A stretch of 64,000 nt of DNA, from assembly GCF_019097595.1 (NCBI RefSeq), contig NC_080710.1, positions 26,516,780 to 26,580,779 on the forward strand, written 5' to 3'. This stretch comes from Hemibagrus wyckioides. Its lineage: Eukaryota; Chordata; Actinopteri; Siluriformes; Bagridae. This document shows, one piece after another, positions 11,291 to 25,003 of this stretch (positions within the stretch are counted from its first letter, which is position 1; every line of letters begins with the position of its first letter). A model generated the notes under the pieces. It did not search any database. It was not told where the DNA came from and saw only the letters and a program-made list of their open reading frames with translations. The translations under genes were made by a program, and so were the position numbers.

Positions 11291-11632
11291 AATAATTATT
11301 TTCTGATTTTCAGCTGGTTTGAAGCCTGCCAGTCTGCAGCAGCTGGTCTGTGTTTTGGAGTTTCCCCAATTAAACCTCACTGCATGAGCTACACCACGGC
11401 TCGTGCCCTCTCGTCACTCTGGCACTGTAACCATAGTGATGGCCGTGCGGTCAGTTCAAGAAACTCGGGGAGCCAATGAGAATTCTCGAAATGACACCTC
11501 TACTCACAGATGTGCTGTTAACACCATGTTTAATCACAGAGCACAGGGAAAGGCCATGTTATTGCTGTCAGTGCCATCTAGTGGTGATAACGGGGCACTG
11601 CATGGATGATCCACAAGCTGCCTTCATCACTG

Positions 11633-11639
<7 letters not shown>

Positions 11640-11685
<46 letters not shown>

Positions 11686-11724
11686 ATAAAGAAACCAGGG
11701 ATACAGACCAACATTTCAGCTCTT

Positions 11725-11751
<27 letters not shown>
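11640..11751. repeat. CA and TA microsatellites
   Basis: About 21 CA units at 11640-11683 and a TA run at 11725-11751, separated by about 40 bp. Confidence 0.95.
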
Positions 11752-11755
<4 letters not shown>

Positions 11756-12745
11756 AGAAAGAGAGAGTCTGTATATAGCTAAATATTATTAGATTCATAT
11801 ATTGAGTCTGCATTGAAACGTTAGCTATACACAAACATTGCCAGAGAGAGTAAATGCTACACAATAAGAAAACAACAGATTTACATTATTTTTTGCTGCA
11901 CTTCAGCACAACAAGGCTCACGTCCGAGATGTCATGAAAAGTCTAATTAGGCTGCTCATGACTGCTATTCTATCACCTGCAGTTTGACAGAGAGGAAAGG
12001 TGCTGGAGCAGCCCCACCTCCTGACTTCCTCCATCCCTGATTACAGTCACCAACTTCCAAAGACGCTCACTCAGCAAAACCTGAACCCTTCTGAGCTGCT
12101 TGTGAGCGGATGGCACCATCGGGAACGTTCCACGTGTGTAATTACAGAGCTCCAACTGCGATGCTGTCCGACGGCAGCCATTAATGCGGAGGAGAAATAA
12201 ACAGTCGTCACCAGAAATAGGAAATTATAGTGTGTGTGTGTGTGTTTGATCACTTTGTCCTCTGATATTTGCATCAGCGCTTGCTCTAATTCCATCATGC
12301 TGAGTGTGTGTGTGTGTGTGTCACTGATGAGAATACGAAAGAAGCCACACAGCTATTTCCTCTGCAAAATGACCGCATGCCTTAAGTCCCTGCGACACAC
12401 CCTTGAGCACCCTGTCCAATTAGATCATACCCCCTAATGGGAAGAGAGAGTCAGCATCTCTCTCTCTCACACACACCCCTGCCAAAATAAAGACGACAAC
12501 AGCTATAACCCCAAATGAAAATGTCATTCCAAAATATCCTCAGTTTATTTCCTTCATACTATAGTTTTTCTTGATTTGAATTTCCTGCATCATTGAACAA
12601 CAACACTGTGTACATACAGAAACCGCATTATTCCGAACACTCGGCTGTGTTCGAGAGTAAGCTCATTTCCTGATTAAATACAGATCAAATGTACACAATT
12701 TGCCTGCTCCATCAAATCAGCAGAGTCAGGTTTGGTTAAAGGATA
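11752..12745. other. unassigned intronic sequence
   Basis: Two short TG runs (12230-12245, 12304-12321) and otherwise nothing recognised. Confidence 0.55.
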
Positions 12746-12749
12746 TGTG

Positions 12750-12930
12750 AAAAAGCCTTTATTATCGCCACACATACATCAGTGTAGAGGCAGCTATAAC
12801 GCAGTGCCCCTGGAGCAAAGAGGGTTAAGGGCCTTGATCAAGAGCCCAACAGTGGCAGCTTGGCAGTACTGGGGCTTGAACCCCGACCTTTTGACTAACA
12901 ACCCAGAGCCTTAACCACAAGAGCTCCTGC
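12750..12930 (-). repeat. tRNA-derived SINE with ATGTATATGTGACAAATAAA-type tail, internally deleted (minus orientation)
   Basis: On the minus strand the head reads agctcttgtggttaaggctc (A-box region, around 12907-12926) and then a B-box GGTTCAAGCCC (plus 12872-12882). A body with gccactgttgggctcttgat and gctccaggggcactgcg follows. The 3' end, ataataaaggctttt (plus 12750-12775), follows after a gap, so the middle of the 3' region is deleted. A fuller copy of the same family is at 43978-44195. Confidence 0.85.
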
Positions 12931-13140
12931 TATTTGCTGAAGGCATTCACCCCAAATCTTTTCTATATCATCATATTACTGAACAATGTAACACTACAAC
13001 CTGATACCTGGGCACAAACACACCAGATTTTATTTAAATATAAACACAAACAAAGGATCATAAAGTCAAACATTCTACTGGATCTCTAAACAATATTCAG
13101 CCGACCATATGGTCAAAAATTTCTGTCTTCTGTCTCTTCA

Positions 13141-13246
13141 CTGTCATTGTCTGTACCGCTTAACCGACCTATCCTCGGGTCACGGGGAGCCTGTGCCTAT
13201 CTCAGGCGTCATCGGGCATCAAGGCAGGATACACCCTGGACGGAGT
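13141..13246 (-). repeat. fragment of a tRNA-head SINE family with TACCGCTT..CTATCTCAGG tail
   Basis: The plus strand reads ctgtaccgcttaaccgacct, then cgggtcacggggagcctgtg and gcctatctcaggcgtcatcg, then gatacaccctggacgga. This is the reverse complement of the 3' half of a fish repeat whose head is seen at 37600-37671 and 61580-61655. The tRNA-like head is missing here. Confidence 0.7.
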
Positions 13247-13434
13247 TTCTGTGTCTTCGTATTTATGGAAATTATTTCTACATGAGGAAACTACAAAAGC
13301 CCCAATGAGAAAAGTTCAGACTCTTCCCCTGGAAAAAATTGTACATCATCTTTTTTTCCAGACTATTCTGTTGAGCCATCCTGTAGCGGGCAGCAGAGGG
13401 CGCTGAAGTACAGATAATCAGACACATTCTCTGG

Positions 13435-13625
13435 AGAAGGTGTGTGTGTGTGTGTGAATTTCTGTACTGATCAAGAAGCCCACATTCTCCAAACAAATGG
13501 CACCCTTTTGCAAGCATGTGCGTGCGTGTATGTGTGTGAATTTCTGTACTGATCAAGAAGCCCACATTCTCCAAAAGAATGGCACCCTTTTTGCCAGCAT
13601 GTGCATGTGTGTGTGTGTGTGTGTG
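13435..13625. repeat. 82-bp tandem duplication within TG microsatellites
   Basis: The unit at 13456-13537 is repeated at 13538-13619. It begins gaatttctgtactgatcaag and ends in a TG-rich stretch. The copies are nearly identical, and TG runs lie at both ends, suggesting unequal exchange or slippage between TG tracts. Confidence 0.92.
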
Positions 13626-13629
13626 AGAG

Positions 13630-14860
13630 AGTGAGAGAGAGGACGAAGGACAAAAACAAAAAAAAGAGTAAAAAAGAGGGACAAAGACCACAAAAGCTGT
13701 AAAGCTCCAAGCATGTGCGTAGCTTGTGTGTGTGTGTGTACACATGTAAGACACAAAAGTGGAAGAATGCCTGTGTGGATGCCCTGGATAGCAGACATGA
13801 GCAAGCCGAAGCCAGGCGGTTTTGGTTCTATTCATGCACTGTATCCTCATTAGAAGCACACACACACACACACACTATTTGCATAACTATCACTCCAGAG
13901 CAATTCAACAGCACAAAATTCCCTGCTCCTTCACTTCCAATCCCATAATGCACTGCTTTCCAGAGCATCACAGTGTCCGTATTACGATTCTCTTCAGACT
14001 CATGTTCCCTGTTGTGCTGCTGTTGTAGTATTTTCCAGTCACCTGAACATTTATTACTCATCTGCATGGCCTCTCCTCGGTTCAGAACTGGAGAAATAGC
14101 TTCAAGTCTATACAAGTTTAATGACCATGAACTTTACTAGCAGACACGCCTTGAGAAACAACACCAGCCCGGAGAACCTCATCTGAGATCCTCGTCTTCG
14201 CATGCTTCGTCTTTTAAACTGCCTCTGTAAATACTAATGAGCAGTTTTAAATCATTTCTGCAAGCATAAAGAGCGATAAATCCGAGCTGAGAGCATTTAA
14301 GACACCTGTCCGGCACCAGTGGAGCAGAAATGACTGATGAAGATGAGCTGCCTTGATGAGTTACTGCTTCTTTGTGCTTCTCTTTTCCCACCAGAAACAC
14401 CAAAACAACTGTTTGTATTGCTTATAGAACAACATATGCGATGTTCAGGCCATCGTCGTGTATCTGTAGAAACCAGAACCGCCACGAGACGCATTAGAGA
14501 CACAGTGTTTCCCACAAACACTAATAGTTTTTTTGTTAATCTGTTCAAATCGGTTCATTATTCTAAGGTTTAATCGGCCATTATTCATCTTAAAGTGAAT
14601 GCAGTATATTTAATAGGAAAGGTGCGGTCCTGGTGGCTTAAGGACATTGTTAAATAAAAGTGTTTGATAGAAGTGAAGGCACTCTTTTGTTTAATAACTC
14701 ATTGAATAATCTTCTTGATAGTCATATGTTAAGTGCTTACACCGTTTGATGACTATAATCTTACAAAGTATGCAGTGAAATAAATATCATCGAAGAGGGA
14801 TGAAAAGAAGGCTGTAAAGTGATGAAGCCATTTTAAAGAGTTAGAGAGAGCAAAATCAGC
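13630..14860. other. unassigned intronic sequence
   Basis: Short TG (13725-13740) and CA (13857-13876) tracts only. No exon recognised. Confidence 0.55.
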
Positions 14861-14865
14861 ATGAG

Positions 14866-14866
<1 letters not shown>

Positions 14867-14901
<35 letters not shown>

Positions 14902-14966
14902 AGAGAGAGAAAGAGAGAGAGAGAAAAAAAAGACTGTGTGTGAGAGAGACAGAGAGAGAGGGAGGA

Positions 14967-15009
<43 letters not shown>

Positions 15010-15063
15010 AAAAAAGACAGTGTGTGTGTGTGAGAGAGAGAGACAGAGAGAGAGGGAGGAAGA

Positions 15064-15095
<32 letters not shown>

Positions 15096-15153
15096 CAGAC
15101 AGTGTGTGTGTGAGAGAGAGAGAGAAAGAGAGAGACAGTGTGTGTGTGTGTGT

Positions 15154-15185
<32 letters not shown>

Positions 15186-15253
15186 CAGTGTGTGTGTGAG
15201 AGAGAGAGTGTGTGTGTGTGCGAGAGAGAGAGAGTGTGTGTGAGTGAGAGAGA
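14867..15253. repeat. composite GA/GTGT array
   Basis: Blocks of GA alternate with blocks of TG, with recurrent phrases such as gagagagggaggaagagtgtg (near 14955 and 15048) and agagagacagtgtgtg. It is a multi-step simple-sequence array. The plus-strand Arg/Glu/Cys/Val frame across it is an artefact. Confidence 0.95.
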
Positions 15254-15785
15254 CTTCGATCTGCTTGGAATTCGAGTTTGTCAGGTTGGAAAGCTTTTAT
15301 TTACGAGCTCAACGTACATAAACGTCACCGAAAGTCGTAATTACGAGTGGGGAAACTCAGGATTTGGTTGAGCAGAAAGCTGGGGGTGTGTCAGAAATCA
15401 TGGCGGAAACGATAAATTCAGAGTCTGTAGCTGAGAGTGAAACTGAATGTTTAAGTGTCTGAGAAACTGATTTCAGTTATTATGAGGTTTGTAAATGCAG
15501 CTAGTTACTGAAAGATAAACAGTGTGTTTGGAATGCGATAGCAGTGTACAATCACGATGTAGTTCATGATAAGGTTTACAGCCACTTCATAAACCAGATA
15601 CAAACATGCAAGAGCAACACACACCTGCTGTAGAACATTTCTGTTCTTCATTTTATAGAAAACAAGTCTTAAAAAAGAAAAAAATACTGTAATTTTTGTA
15701 GAAAAAATCTCGCTCCAACCAAAGTGACTCGAACGCACACGATGTCGTAATTACGACTTCCCAGCTTGACTTTAACGCACAATTA
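15254..15785. mobile_element. possible MITE-like element with GTCGTAATTACGA motifs at both ends
   Basis: The self-complementary motif gtcgtaattacga occurs near each end, at 15333-15345 and 15744-15756, with related flanking words (gtggggaaactcagg on one side, cttcccagcttgac on the other). Such words are familiar from short non-autonomous fish transposons. No target-site duplication could be fixed and the ends are uncertain. The middle is ordinary AT-rich sequence without a transposase. Confidence 0.4.
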
Positions 15786-16049
15786 GAAATCTTTTTCCTC
15801 TACTGATATTTCCATCATGTCCAGTAATTTACTAAGCTTTTACCAATCAATATAATCAATACCTTATAGTTTGTGTAACCGTGTCAATACCTACAATTTA
15901 CGAGAAGTTAAAGGAAATCATTACCAGGTACCTCCCCTGGAGCATACATTGGGTATCAGTGCAGTGGTGTCTGAACTCTATAATTAAACAGTATAATTAA
16001 AAAGATAATACCAGTGTCCACTGTAAATCAAGTATGATTGATGCCCTGA

Positions 16050-16140
16050 TACACAGCCTGACCACCAGTTCCAAAAGACGTGATTGGCTGGCTTCACGTG
16101 TCATGGAGGAAGCTAGCTATAGTACTATATGGCCGGCAAG
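16050..16140. repeat. possible fragment of a GGAGGAAGC-containing fish repeat
   Basis: The phrase ctggcttcacgtgtcatggaggaagctagc resembles the repeat part seen at 42655-42700 (ctggcttcctcagaggaagcatgatag). The match is short and diverged. Confidence 0.3.
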
Positions 16141-16176
16141 TGGGAGGGATTTCATACAGCTATCCATCCAGTCTTA

Positions 16177-16440
16177 ATTAATTCAATTGTATTTATATAG
16201 CGCTTTTAACAACGGACATCGTCTCTCAGCAGCTTTACAGAATATAACACTTATAGTACAAAAAGTTCAAGATTAATATTAGACATATATTTCGATTCAT
16301 TTGTATTAATCCCTATTTAGAAAGCCTGAGGTGACTGGGGCAGGAAAAACGTCCTTAGATGGTAAGAGGAAGAAACCTGGAGAGGAACCAGACTCAAAAT
16401 CTTCATTTGGGTGGCAGCTGAAAGTGTGAATTCCCATAAA
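16177..16440 (-). repeat. teleost interspersed repeat, second copy (minus orientation)
   Basis: Reading from the left the copy starts aattcaattgtatttatata and continues gcgcttttaacaacggacat. Later phrases are gaggaagaaacctggagagg and cttcatttgggtggca. It is the reverse complement of the family at 1215-1472 and longer than that copy. The tail resembles a LINE 3' end, but no reverse transcriptase frame is present. Confidence 0.7.
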
Positions 16441-16904
16441 CACCGCGATGGCATTGCTAGACTATTTAATATCAGTGTTTATATAAAGTGCAGGATCATC
16501 ATGCACTTGGCTTGTAAGTGTTGTGTTGCATGAATATCAGGCTTATGTATCTGTTACACACCAGGCTCTGTAGTAAATAGTGAATGAGGGTAGAATTTCA
16601 AACAGAGCTCAGGTTTAGTCTAGGCAAACTGTTGGAGTTCCTTCCTTAGACGCTCAGACTCCATCTTTTTATTTAGCACGGCCAAACGGAGACAATCTGA
16701 GCCTATTAGCCGTCATTAAAATCAAGCGGTGCACGAGTGTCGGTCTGCTTAAAGCTCCTGGATGACTGACTTAAAAGAATTACTGCAGATCCTGAAGATA
16801 GGAGTGCAAAAAGAATCAGTGGAAAACAGGATTACACCAGCATGGAAAGAACATTTTTCATGTGAAAAGAAGAGGGAGAGAAACCAAGACAGAAGAATCT
16901 TTAT

Positions 16905-17250
16905 TTAGTCCAGGACGTGCAGAGGGTTCACAGCTCCCGGGTTTCGATCCTGAGCTCGGGTTACTGTCTGTGTGGAGGTTTTGCATGTTCTCCTCACGTT
17001 CCTCGTGTCATCCATCACCCTGGGGTTTTCTTTCAGGGCTCTCTAGTTTCCAGACACCTCAACAACATGCCACTTGGGATACTTTAAATATTCCCTCGGT
17101 GTGAATCAGTGCATGATATCATAGGATGACCCGACGTCCCATACAGGGCGTTTTCCCGCCTCGCACCCACTGTTCCTGGGGATTGCTTCAGGATCTACTG
17201 TGACACTGACCACCGGAAGCTCTTACTAAATATAAATCAATCAAGGGATC
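16905..17250 (+). repeat. old tRNA-head SINE-like repeat (plus orientation)
   Basis: A B-box-like GGTTTCGATCC lies at 16940-16950. It is followed by the body phrases gagctcgggttactgtctgt, gcatgttctcctcacgtt and cgtcccatacagggcgtttt, then cgcctcgcacccactgttcc. These are recognisable pieces of a widespread fish SINE-like family. The copy is highly diverged and short of its usual gataaagcggttac tail. Confidence 0.65.
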
Positions 17251-19640
17251 ATCAGGAACAAATATGAATAATGAAGTACATCACTTGTCTGTGTGATTGT
17301 GTTGCATGTTTCAAACATGTGCCAATGATAATAATAAATATAAATAATAATATAAATAAGCATATTAATTTATCAGACACACAAACGCAGGACACCTGGT
17401 CTCCGGCAGAGGGTCAGCACACTGAGTCACAATCCCCTGACAACTGGGGAACAGAATGTTACTGCTGGCATCCAAGGTCAGAGCAGACAGGCATACAAAC
17501 AGGTCCCGTGGTCCAGCACCTGGACAAACATGCTCGAGACGGCCCGGATGCCTGGACGATACCAACACTGGCGCTTAAAGTTAATAAACATGCGCGGCAT
17601 CTAAAAGAAGCAGCAATGACCGCCATGTTTCACATTACTGCCTCGCTGAGGGGTAGGATGTTTGTTGATCAGGAGATTACAGGAATTCGCAGCGTGAAAA
17701 GCGCAGAGTGAAAAGGCTGTGCTATTTTTATTCTGAAATGAAGCATCCATCCATCATTTCTAACAATTTCCAATTGTTCCAAAGTCTCGGCTGATGACCG
17801 AACGCTCGCCTTTGCAATAAATGTAATTTACCACTACTTTTTCCATCACATTTCATTCCTAAGCATAAATAAATAAGCAAAAAATGTTCCAAATATTTAC
17901 CAAATACCAACATTTCAGCTAATCACAACCCATCACAATATAATAATGACGTTCATAATAAAGGTAACAGTGGATGGACTCCGCTCTATCTGATCACTGA
18001 CAGGACGTGAAGCCCTGCTGAACCAGTCTTTAATTACCTTTCCCTCTAATCCTCTCTGTTCAAGCCTTAAATCCTGACCTCAGTCTGCTCCGCGTTAAAC
18101 ATTAAAGCAAACCCTTCACCTCTTCACCTATCTCCATCACACCAACAGAATAATCGCAGACGGTAATCACATTAATCTAACGTCGAGGAAACCCCAGAGT
18201 GCAGAAAGCTGTGAGATCGTCTAGACAACAGCACGTCTTCCTGTAATCCGTCCAGGTGACTGAGATCTCCGTGGCTCTAATGAGCTTTGAGAAGTTCAGC
18301 TGAAACTGAGAGGACGATCATGTACATGATACGGTCCCGGGATGACATTTTTAAGGATATATTTACTTATTTATGCTTTTATTTACAATGAAAAGTCATC
18401 AGAACACTCAGGATTAGCAGCACACCATTCTGAAATCTCCTTAAAGACATTATTAGTTAGTACACCTGATTACTCCAGAACTGAGCAAAACAGAAGGTAT
18501 TAAACCTCAGAGGTGTGTCCAGTCATTTGTAAACCTCTCAATAAACCGGTTACTTTCGGTTGAGACGTGGTGTAATGACATGTTGTGACAGCCAGAGGGC
18601 TCGTGTGGAGCAGTTCAAGGGTAAATCCCTTCGACATGACAGCGCTGATTAAAGGACACACACATCCAAAATACCTTCTCAGACCAGAGCACAGCGATTT
18701 GTGGAACGTCCTTAACATTACACAGTTCAACCCTTCATGAACCGGTCCAAAACAGAGCCTGTGCATATAAAGTACTTCAGACGTGCCAGCACTAGTTGTG
18801 TCAGGGATGAATTATATATTTAGCTTGATCAATGATTTGCTATTGGTTAAAAGGTCATTTCAAATAATATATCATCTGTAACATGAAGGATTCCAAACCA
18901 AAGTTTTCCCTGAGCTTGGGAAAGTGTGCATTTTCAGGAACGGTGTTAAAAACTGTTGCATCTTTTTACATCATTCACAGCTTAAAGGTGCAAGAGTATG
19001 AAATCCAGACTGCGCTAGTAGTCTAGCTAGAATTCTCTCCGCTGAAATAACTCCGCTTTATAAGCTTTACTGTAGCCTCCGAACTGGGAGCACTGCCCAT
19101 GACGTCATAGCTAAAACCCTCATAACGTTCCGTCCACCAGAAGCCTGTCACTCATGCTATTTGAACAGTGTGTGAGGTCTTTGTTGCGTGCTACTTTTCA
19201 TAAAATCTTTCTGCAGAACATCGTAAATCAGGGAAGCGTTCAAAGCTAAAAGAAGCTCATGCTTTTCAGGGAATATGGAGATAAAGAGGAGATAAGTTTA
19301 GATAACCAAGTTGTCTTGGCTTTGCGATCATTTGTCCCTCCCGGTTCGGTCATGTTAGCTCAGCTTATATAGAACTGTATCCCTGTGGAGTGTTTTAGAC
19401 CGTGTAGAACTTGTGTATCGCTCTCTTCTCTCTTCTCACAGACGCCGCCTCTGCCATCTGTCAAACAGCTGGAAATCTGTGTCGTCGCTATTACTGCAGC
19501 CGTTTAGTGAGAGCAAAAAATATAGACGAAAATCGTGTGAGGTGAGAATGGAGTGAGACAGCTGAATGTGAGAAAAGGAGTGTGAAGATGAAGATGTGGG
19601 AGGAGTGTGAGCTGGGATGGTGTAGTCCTCAGAGGAACCT
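17251..19640. other. unassigned intronic sequence
   Basis: A 146-codon frame at 17271-17711 (plus) is one of the longest here that is not simple sequence, but it matches no family I know. The rest shows nothing recognised. Confidence 0.5.
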
Positions 19641-19658
19641 CTCACAGCAGTGCTGCAG

Positions 19659-19759
19659 GTGTGTGTGTGTGTGTGTGTGTCGTAGCAGACACGTTACCAT
19701 GGCAGCCGGCAAATCAAAGCACCCACCTCTTCCTGGAGGAGAGGATCGGCTCTCCAAAT

Positions 19760-19792
<33 letters not shown>
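19659..19792. repeat. TG and CA microsatellites in near-mirror arrangement
   Basis: A TG run at 19659-19680 and a CA run at 19760-19789, complementary to each other and 80 bp apart. Confidence 0.95.
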
Positions 19793-20383
19793 CAATGACA
19801 CCTGTACGAGTTCTTGCCTCTCACCGACACAGAGATACACAGCCGAGGGCTGCGCCTCTATCCCTCTATCCGTTTAAAGAGCGTGTGCAAGTGACTTCAC
19901 GTCTGTGAGCTCAAATCCCAGAACCATCAGACAGACACTGTGCCCTTGACTGAAAACCACACAAGTCTACACTTGAAATGGATTTTTCATCACTTCTAAA
20001 GATTTTAAATAAATCATCATCTGAATAAAACATCTATACAGTAAATATTACAGATACAGTGAAATCATAAGCAATGATATAATATCGATTTCCCGTATGG
20101 GATCAATAAAGTCTGTCTAATATTTAAAAAAATATTTTTTGTTTATTGTGGATGCATGACAACAGCTAAAATATTAATTATTCATATTATTCATTATTAT
20201 TAAGCAAAATTATAAAGGTGATTTAAGAACAATATTCTTATATACTTATATAAGTATATTCTAATATACTTTATTATTTCATCAAAGAAATAGTGTTTAT
20301 ATCCTGATATACAGTATAATGTATGCTTCTATTTATAAAGATATTAATTTATTTATTTTTTTTAAATTACACTTCAAAAATGT

Positions 20384-20485
20384 AAAACAAACAAACAAAC
20401 AAACAAACAAATAAATAAATAAATAAATAATAATAATAAATAATAATAATAAATATAAATTAAATAAATAAATAAATAAATATTT
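20384..20485. repeat. (AAAC)n, (AAAT)n and (AAT)n A-rich array
   Basis: About 100 bp of AAAC, AAAT and AAT units in an AT-rich 600-bp neighbourhood (20110-20700). Confidence 0.95.
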
Positions 20486-20489
20486 TATA

Positions 20490-22105
<1,616 letters not shown>

Positions 22106-22133
22106 CTACAGACGGAGAAAACAGACACATTAG
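22106..22133 (-). other. splice acceptor, polypyrimidine tract and probable branch point of the pard3 exon
   Basis: On the minus strand the 20-odd bases before the exon read as a pyrimidine-rich tract (tctgttttctccgtctgtag) ending in AG at 22107-22106. A CTAAT match to the branch-point consensus lies at 22133-22129, putting the candidate branch A at 22130, 25 nt from the exon. These positions are standard for a vertebrate intron. They support the chosen exon start, which also agrees with the protein homology. Confidence 0.85.
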
Positions 22134-22785
22134 CTAAAATAATACAAGTGTATTAGACTTTAGGTAAAAAGTCTACTTTTCAACACTTCTTCTCTTCTTT
22201 TAAATTCTATTTATAATAATGGTCCATGCAACACAATGACACGATCCATATTTGCTTTATGCTCAAAATACCAACTCGAAGTGGGCGTGGCTTAAAACAA
22301 AGGGGACTTTCTTCTTCCTTTCAACAAACAGCAGGTCCCCAGAAACACTAAAAAACAAACAAACCAGGATGTAGGAAATCCCAGTACTAGCTGTGTCTCT
22401 ATCAGCTCCTCATCTTTCCAGTTTCCGTCTCAACTAGAGAGTTTGTAATCCTGCAGTTTTTATTTTGCTTTGTACCTGCCTGCAACATTTCCTAAGGAAT
22501 ATCTATTAAACTATTCGGTTCATTTAAAGCATCACAACAACCCGGATCAGGCAGATACTATACAGATAAACATATACATACATCAAGCTTTGTATATTAT
22601 AGCTACATAGACAGATCATATTCTAGAGCCAAAAAAAAAAAGACAAGATGTTTCCAATCTTCAACTCTTCCATTTTGGGCTCAGACTCCTGCTCTTGTTT
22701 GTCATAAATTATATACATAAACCTGTATTATATGCTGTGTGTTTTGAGATGCATTTCTGATCACCGCGGTTGTACACAGAGTGGT
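22134..22785. other. unassigned intronic sequence upstream of the pard3 exon
   Basis: Nothing recognised beyond the acceptor signals. Confidence 0.55.
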
Positions 22786-22790
22786 TATTT

Positions 22791-22901
22791 GAGTTTCCGG
22801 AGCCTCCTTCTGACCTCTCTCTTGGTATGTCATTTATTCTAGAGTTTCCGGAGCCTCCTTCTGACCTTTCTCTTCAATGGTATGTCATACATTCTAGAGT
22901 T
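22791..22901. repeat. 51-bp tandem duplication
   Basis: A unit beginning gagtttccggagcctccttc starts at 22791 and again at 22842. The second copy has a few substitutions and a small insertion (caat). It sits directly before the LINE fragment and may be part of that element. Confidence 0.88.
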
Positions 22902-22915
22902 GTCTTATTTCAACT

Positions 22916-23304
22916 GTGTTGTATTGTATAGCTTGTCGTATTACTCCTTGCTCCCTCAGATCCACTAGCACTGCTCGACTGGCCCCAGGGTAAAAAGCTA
23001 GGTATATACATCTAGACTCGTCTCGGTTCTGGCACCGAATGAACTTCCTCTAGATGTCTGTACAGCCGAGTCACTGACCACCTTCAAACGGCGGCTGAAG
23101 ACCTACCACTTAAACTAGCTCTTATTTTTCCCTGTTTATGTATTGTTGTATGTTCTATGTACATAAAACATTCAGTTTTTAGGCTGATGCCAAGTCTGTG
23201 ACCTATTGAACCAGTGATAACGTATTCAATGATAGAGACTTTAAAGCACTTTTGTACGACGCTCTGGATAAGAGCGTCCGCCAAAAGCCAGAAACGTAAA
23301 TGTA
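22916..23304 (+). mobile_element. 3' end of a non-LTR retrotransposon (L2/CR1-type C-terminus and tail)
   Basis: At 23038-23118 the plus strand encodes NELPLDVCTAESLTTFKRRL followed by KTYHLN and a stop. This is the familiar C-terminus of L2/CR1-like reverse transcriptase proteins (WNxLPxxVR.AxSLxxFKxxLKTHLF). The usual Trp just before it is lost to a small deletion. About 130 bp of AT-rich 3' UTR follow, then the tail cgctctggataagagcgtccgccaaaa (23259-23285). That tail is shared with the SINE at 4731-4945. The copy is strongly 5'-truncated, as usual for LINEs. It lies antisense to pard3. Confidence 0.8.
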
Positions 23305-23706
23305 TACTAGATGTTTTTTGTTTCTACCCCATTTTAATGTCTAAAGCTGAAACATTATCTGAAGCTCTTCACCTGTATCAGTATATCATATCAGAAGAAG
23401 TCACAAGTCTATGCACGTCTCTGCTGCCATATGACTAGCTGATTGTTGCAGTGAGTGCATATATACAGCTAATAAAAGGATCTTGTCCTGTTCCATCATC
23501 CGATAGTAGTACGCAGGTGACTGACTTAAAGCATCGACCTTCAGCAAACATCCTGAAAAGCAACAGGCTGTTCTGAAAAACTCTCCTCAGGTTCAGCGGT
23601 ACATGTTACGGGAGCCGTCATACCGGATCAAGTATCACAAGACCAATCAACTGTGCACGTGCTCTGGCTCAAGTTTAAGTACGTCATTCTTTGTGTGTGT
23701 ATACGT

Positions 23707-23746
<40 letters not shown>

Positions 23747-24955
23747 AGGGAGTGTGGTATTAAGATAACCTCAGGCTTATCTTGTTAAGGAGGAAGAATG
23801 AAATTAGCATGTCCGCCCTGGACAGTAGCGCGTACACATGCATATAAAAATCCCTAGAAACGCAGAGAATTATTTTTTCCAGCTGCCGCTCGGTGATGCT
23901 GTGTTTAATGCCGACCGAACCTGAGCCGGAATTTAGTGCCCAAACATGGCTGTCCACATCCAACCTGGCATGCACACACACACACACATGGAGCCTGGCA
24001 GTGCTTCACAGGAGGTGGAGGAGAAGAAGGATGAACATGAGGAAGGCCTTGCTTACAGATGTCTTCTGCTGTGTGCCATTTTCTCTCACTCTGTCTATTA
24101 AGCCTCCCCGTTTCTACTTGCTTCTCGGTTTCTTTTCCAAAAACAGACGTCGCATCTTAGTTTTTTAAAACCTTTCTGGCAGCGAGGATTAAATTGGCCG
24201 GGATGACAAGATATATCCACGTTACTCGCTTAAAATTACACTGGCCATAAACAACCCCGGTCGAAAACGGGGAAAAAGAACACACATTGCTTTAAACTGC
24301 CGTGTCGACGGGTTCAACCGAGTTTACCGATGTATCTGGAAGACATTTTCTGGCCACAAAACCCCACAACCAGAATCAGCAAATATGGGAACAAATTCTG
24401 CAGTAGGAACAAAATCTGCATGTGCAGCTGACCGTCAGACTCCCCGAAATAAAATCTAGCTGTTCCCGACACGCAAAATTAAGATCAGACACCTTCATAA
24501 TTCAGCAACGCAAGGCACAGCGACTTCAAATGTGGGGGGGGGGGGACTCGTGGCATGATGTACAGAAGGATGGCACGTGGTATAATAATTTATTAGGGTC
24601 TAAGATTTCTAAGAGTTCCCATGAGAGATTTAGGAGGAATAAGTTCCAGCTGAAAGAGCAGAAAGATCATTAGGGATAAAAGGACAAGAAAATAATAAAG
24701 TGGGGGAAGATTTTAAGCTACAAAGCTGGAAAAGCAGCAGAGGTACAAAAGAGGGAAAAATGAACCACACACACGTGTGTTAAGCAAACACAATGGTGGA
24801 ACGGTGCACAAACAGACACATGATCTCACACGCTTCTTGTGCAAATGTTAGTGAAAGAGACGCTGCTCTTGAGATAACATACCAACATTCCAGTCCAGAA
24901 TGGTGTAAGAAAGTCTAACGGGAGAATAACGGCACGACATTGGCGAGAGGAAGAG
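23305..24955. other. unassigned intronic sequence
   Basis: A GA run (23712-23743), a CA run (23971-23988) and a G run (24534-24545) are the only features. No exon recognised. Confidence 0.55.
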
Positions 24956-24959
24956 GGAG

Positions 24960-24964
24960 AGCAG

Positions 24965-25003
<39 letters not shown>

